Shown here in pieces: positions 48,401 to 48,496 of a DNA stretch of 48,496 nt. Positions within the stretch are counted from its first letter, which is position 1. Each line of letters starts with the position of its first letter. The position numbers and the translations under genes are program-made. The notes under the pieces are model-generated. The model did not search any database. It was not told the DNA's origin and saw nothing but the letters and a program-made list of their open reading frames with translations. This DNA is from Latilactobacillus fuchuensis DSM 14340 = JCM 11249 (GTDB lineage: Bacteria > Bacillota > Bacilli > Lactobacillales > Lactobacillaceae): NCBI RefSeq assembly GCF_000615805.1, contig NZ_BAMJ01000017.1, positions 1 through 48,496 on the forward strand, in the 5' to 3' direction.

Positions 48401-48496
48401 AACTGCTTATCAAGCGGTTCAAGCGTCAATCGACGGCTACACGTTTAAACAAGTTAAGGGGAATACGACTGGTCAATTCAGTGACAAGACCCAAAC
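45453..48496 (+). CDS. MucBP-repeat surface adhesin, partial (runs off right edge)
   Basis: The reading frame stays open for 1014 codons to the window end. MKKFIKGVSVLAALATINPA begins a Sec signal peptide with cleavage near ASA-A (25-26). Residues about 30-346 form a unique N-terminal region with no family I recognise. From residue 347 (46491) MucBP repeats follow: the first has 72 codons, seven have exactly 67 codons (starting 46707, 46908, 47109, 47310, 47511, 47712, 47913), the next (48114) has 71, and a tenth starts at 48327. Each begins VTVNYVDADG or similar and ends AQTITYQYAK. MucBP domains mediate binding to mucus or glycans. The C-terminal anchor lies outside the window. Inter-repeat identity is high, so recombination and assembly collapse are possible. 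Confidence 0.9.
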   Translation, partial: MKKFIKGVSVLAALATINPATIASAATTNQTQPDVTQSTNETATSTKPTSQEHHLSNLFAENPKFGYMLAQGCVGQLNLYVYSGEQTQYLTNTYIVMPKGYTIEGGLTAMQASLDQYRKMVKIHNNGTDDGTLSVKQLANTADGREVYEVVPGEGSYVVQNENKEQIPMVIPIRSAIDTPGLILNAFGPNDMGDNILFAGAGDGTNVAYDASGNYSQITAASVGITGTADTYVRGVWGPQRNLAAISASIKDTYNLVDADTKQIIGTRVRAGDIGDTYSRVGFCDTLGIFGVDVAAYDEKTLTIDRGTLADTNLTLNPSDPTAGFTDNPYIMLEGQTYTMTVKRFGKSVTVEYLDQDGKRIKDAKGVDTTEVLKGDVGDNYTASYKDIPGYISSDKDNHTGQFTDTAQTITYQYAKAGQNVTVNYVDADGKQLAPSETLTGKVGDLVNAVAAKIDGYAVTKTNAKADDKFTDKAQTITYVYGKKGEDVTVNYVDADGNQLADSKTLTGIIGDKVNATAAKIDGYAVTKTNAKADDEFTNKAQTITYQYAKIGQDVTVNYVDATGKKMADSVTLKGNIGDLVNAKEADLDGYVVTKTNATGNDQFTDKAQTITYQYAKIAKSVTINYTDIMGNQLVDSTVLKGNVDDQIDADPLDIDGYRILNPDATKGHKFTNDYQAISYRYARIGLDVTVNYVDAAGNKLADSVTLKGDFGDLINAKEAAVEGYTVVRTNAKEGAIFTDYSQTVTYVYAKIGQDVTVNYVDAAGDKLADSRTLSGNVGDPVNTEAVKIDGYVMIKTNATTNDQFSDNAQTITYQYAKIGQDVTVKYVDATGKKLADSVTLKGNVGDPVNTKEVKIDGYVMTKTNATANDQFTDEAQTITYQYTKIAKAVTVKYEDADGNKLADSETITGNVGDSYTVAQKDIKGYTFKMVTGQETGTLGETAQTVTYVYTKNPAKVGNVTVNYQDADGKQIAASKTLTGNVGTAYQAVQASIDGYTFKQVKGNTTGQFSDKTQ
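46707..48113 (+). repeat. 201-bp tandem repeat array inside the adhesin gene
   Basis: Seven consecutive units of exactly 201 bp encode MucBP domains. Blocks such as GATCAATTCACGGAT and CAAACGATTACGTATCAATA recur with few changes. The unit beginning 47310 is the most divergent (DIMGNQLVDSTVLKGNVDDQ). Confidence 0.85.

Noticed and set aside
46491-48496. CRISPR array
   Set aside because: The repeats are long, in frame and protein-coding, with no short repeat-spacer pattern. No CRISPR-like array was seen in the window.

Overview
The window is chromosomal DNA of a low-GC Gram-positive lactic acid bacterium. It fits the Latilactobacillus sakei/curvatus group best. The reasons are the rpoB-rpoC-rpsL-rpsG-fusA-rpsJ gene order, the L. 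sakei-like ribosomal protein sequences, a sakacin/plantaricin-type (LytTR) bacteriocin regulatory locus, and a WxL surface-protein cluster. The species is inferred from memory of protein sequences, not from a search.

Layout. 1-3530: a decayed class II bacteriocin locus with two double-glycine-leader peptides, an exporter gene collapsed by an internal deletion, a histidine kinase, a LytTR response regulator and two or three 21-bp-phased operator pairs. 3716-6719: an orphan pstS behind a Pho-box-like promoter, then an LTA-synthase-like membrane phosphoglycerol transferase. 6725-15231: rpoB (long leader with an attenuator-like hairpin), rpoC, two tandem palindromic repeats and a convergent prepilin peptidase. 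15303-18750: rpsL-rpsG-fusA. 18790-19530: a noncoding stretch with a Pho-box-like promoter, a structured RNA candidate that includes a tRNA-like fold, and a tiny membrane ORF. 19783-20337: a nicotinamidase-like gene. 20467-34851: the S10-spc-alpha ribosomal operon with secY, adk, infA and rpoA. 34884-37599: ecfA1-ecfA2-ecfT. 37852-44425: a WxL/DUF916 surface cluster. 44431-44743: three more palindromic repeats. 44843-48496: a MarR regulator and the first ~1000 codons of a MucBP-repeat adhesin that runs off the right edge.

Most exciting signal. The RNA candidate at about 18857-19126 contains a 7-bp acceptor stem, a canonical D-arm and a canonical T-arm in correct tRNA spacing, but its anticodon arm is replaced by a longer arm. 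Nineteen consecutive bases of that arm (18980-18998) are perfectly complementary to the Shine-Dalgarno plus start-codon region of the WxL gene at 43502-43520. The anti-SD motif occurs twice in the RNA, and the putative promoter carries four 11-bp-phased Pho-box-like repeats. This looks like an undescribed tRNA-shaped regulatory RNA linking phosphate status to surface protein translation.

Caveat on quality. Single-base losses in short homopolymers interrupt rpoB, rpoC, rpsH, the prepilin peptidase, the histidine kinase and (twice) the WxL gene, and one more shift is seen in the large WxL gene. Because rpoB, rpoC and rpsH are essential, these are read as sequencing or assembly errors, and the genes are annotated over their full intended span.
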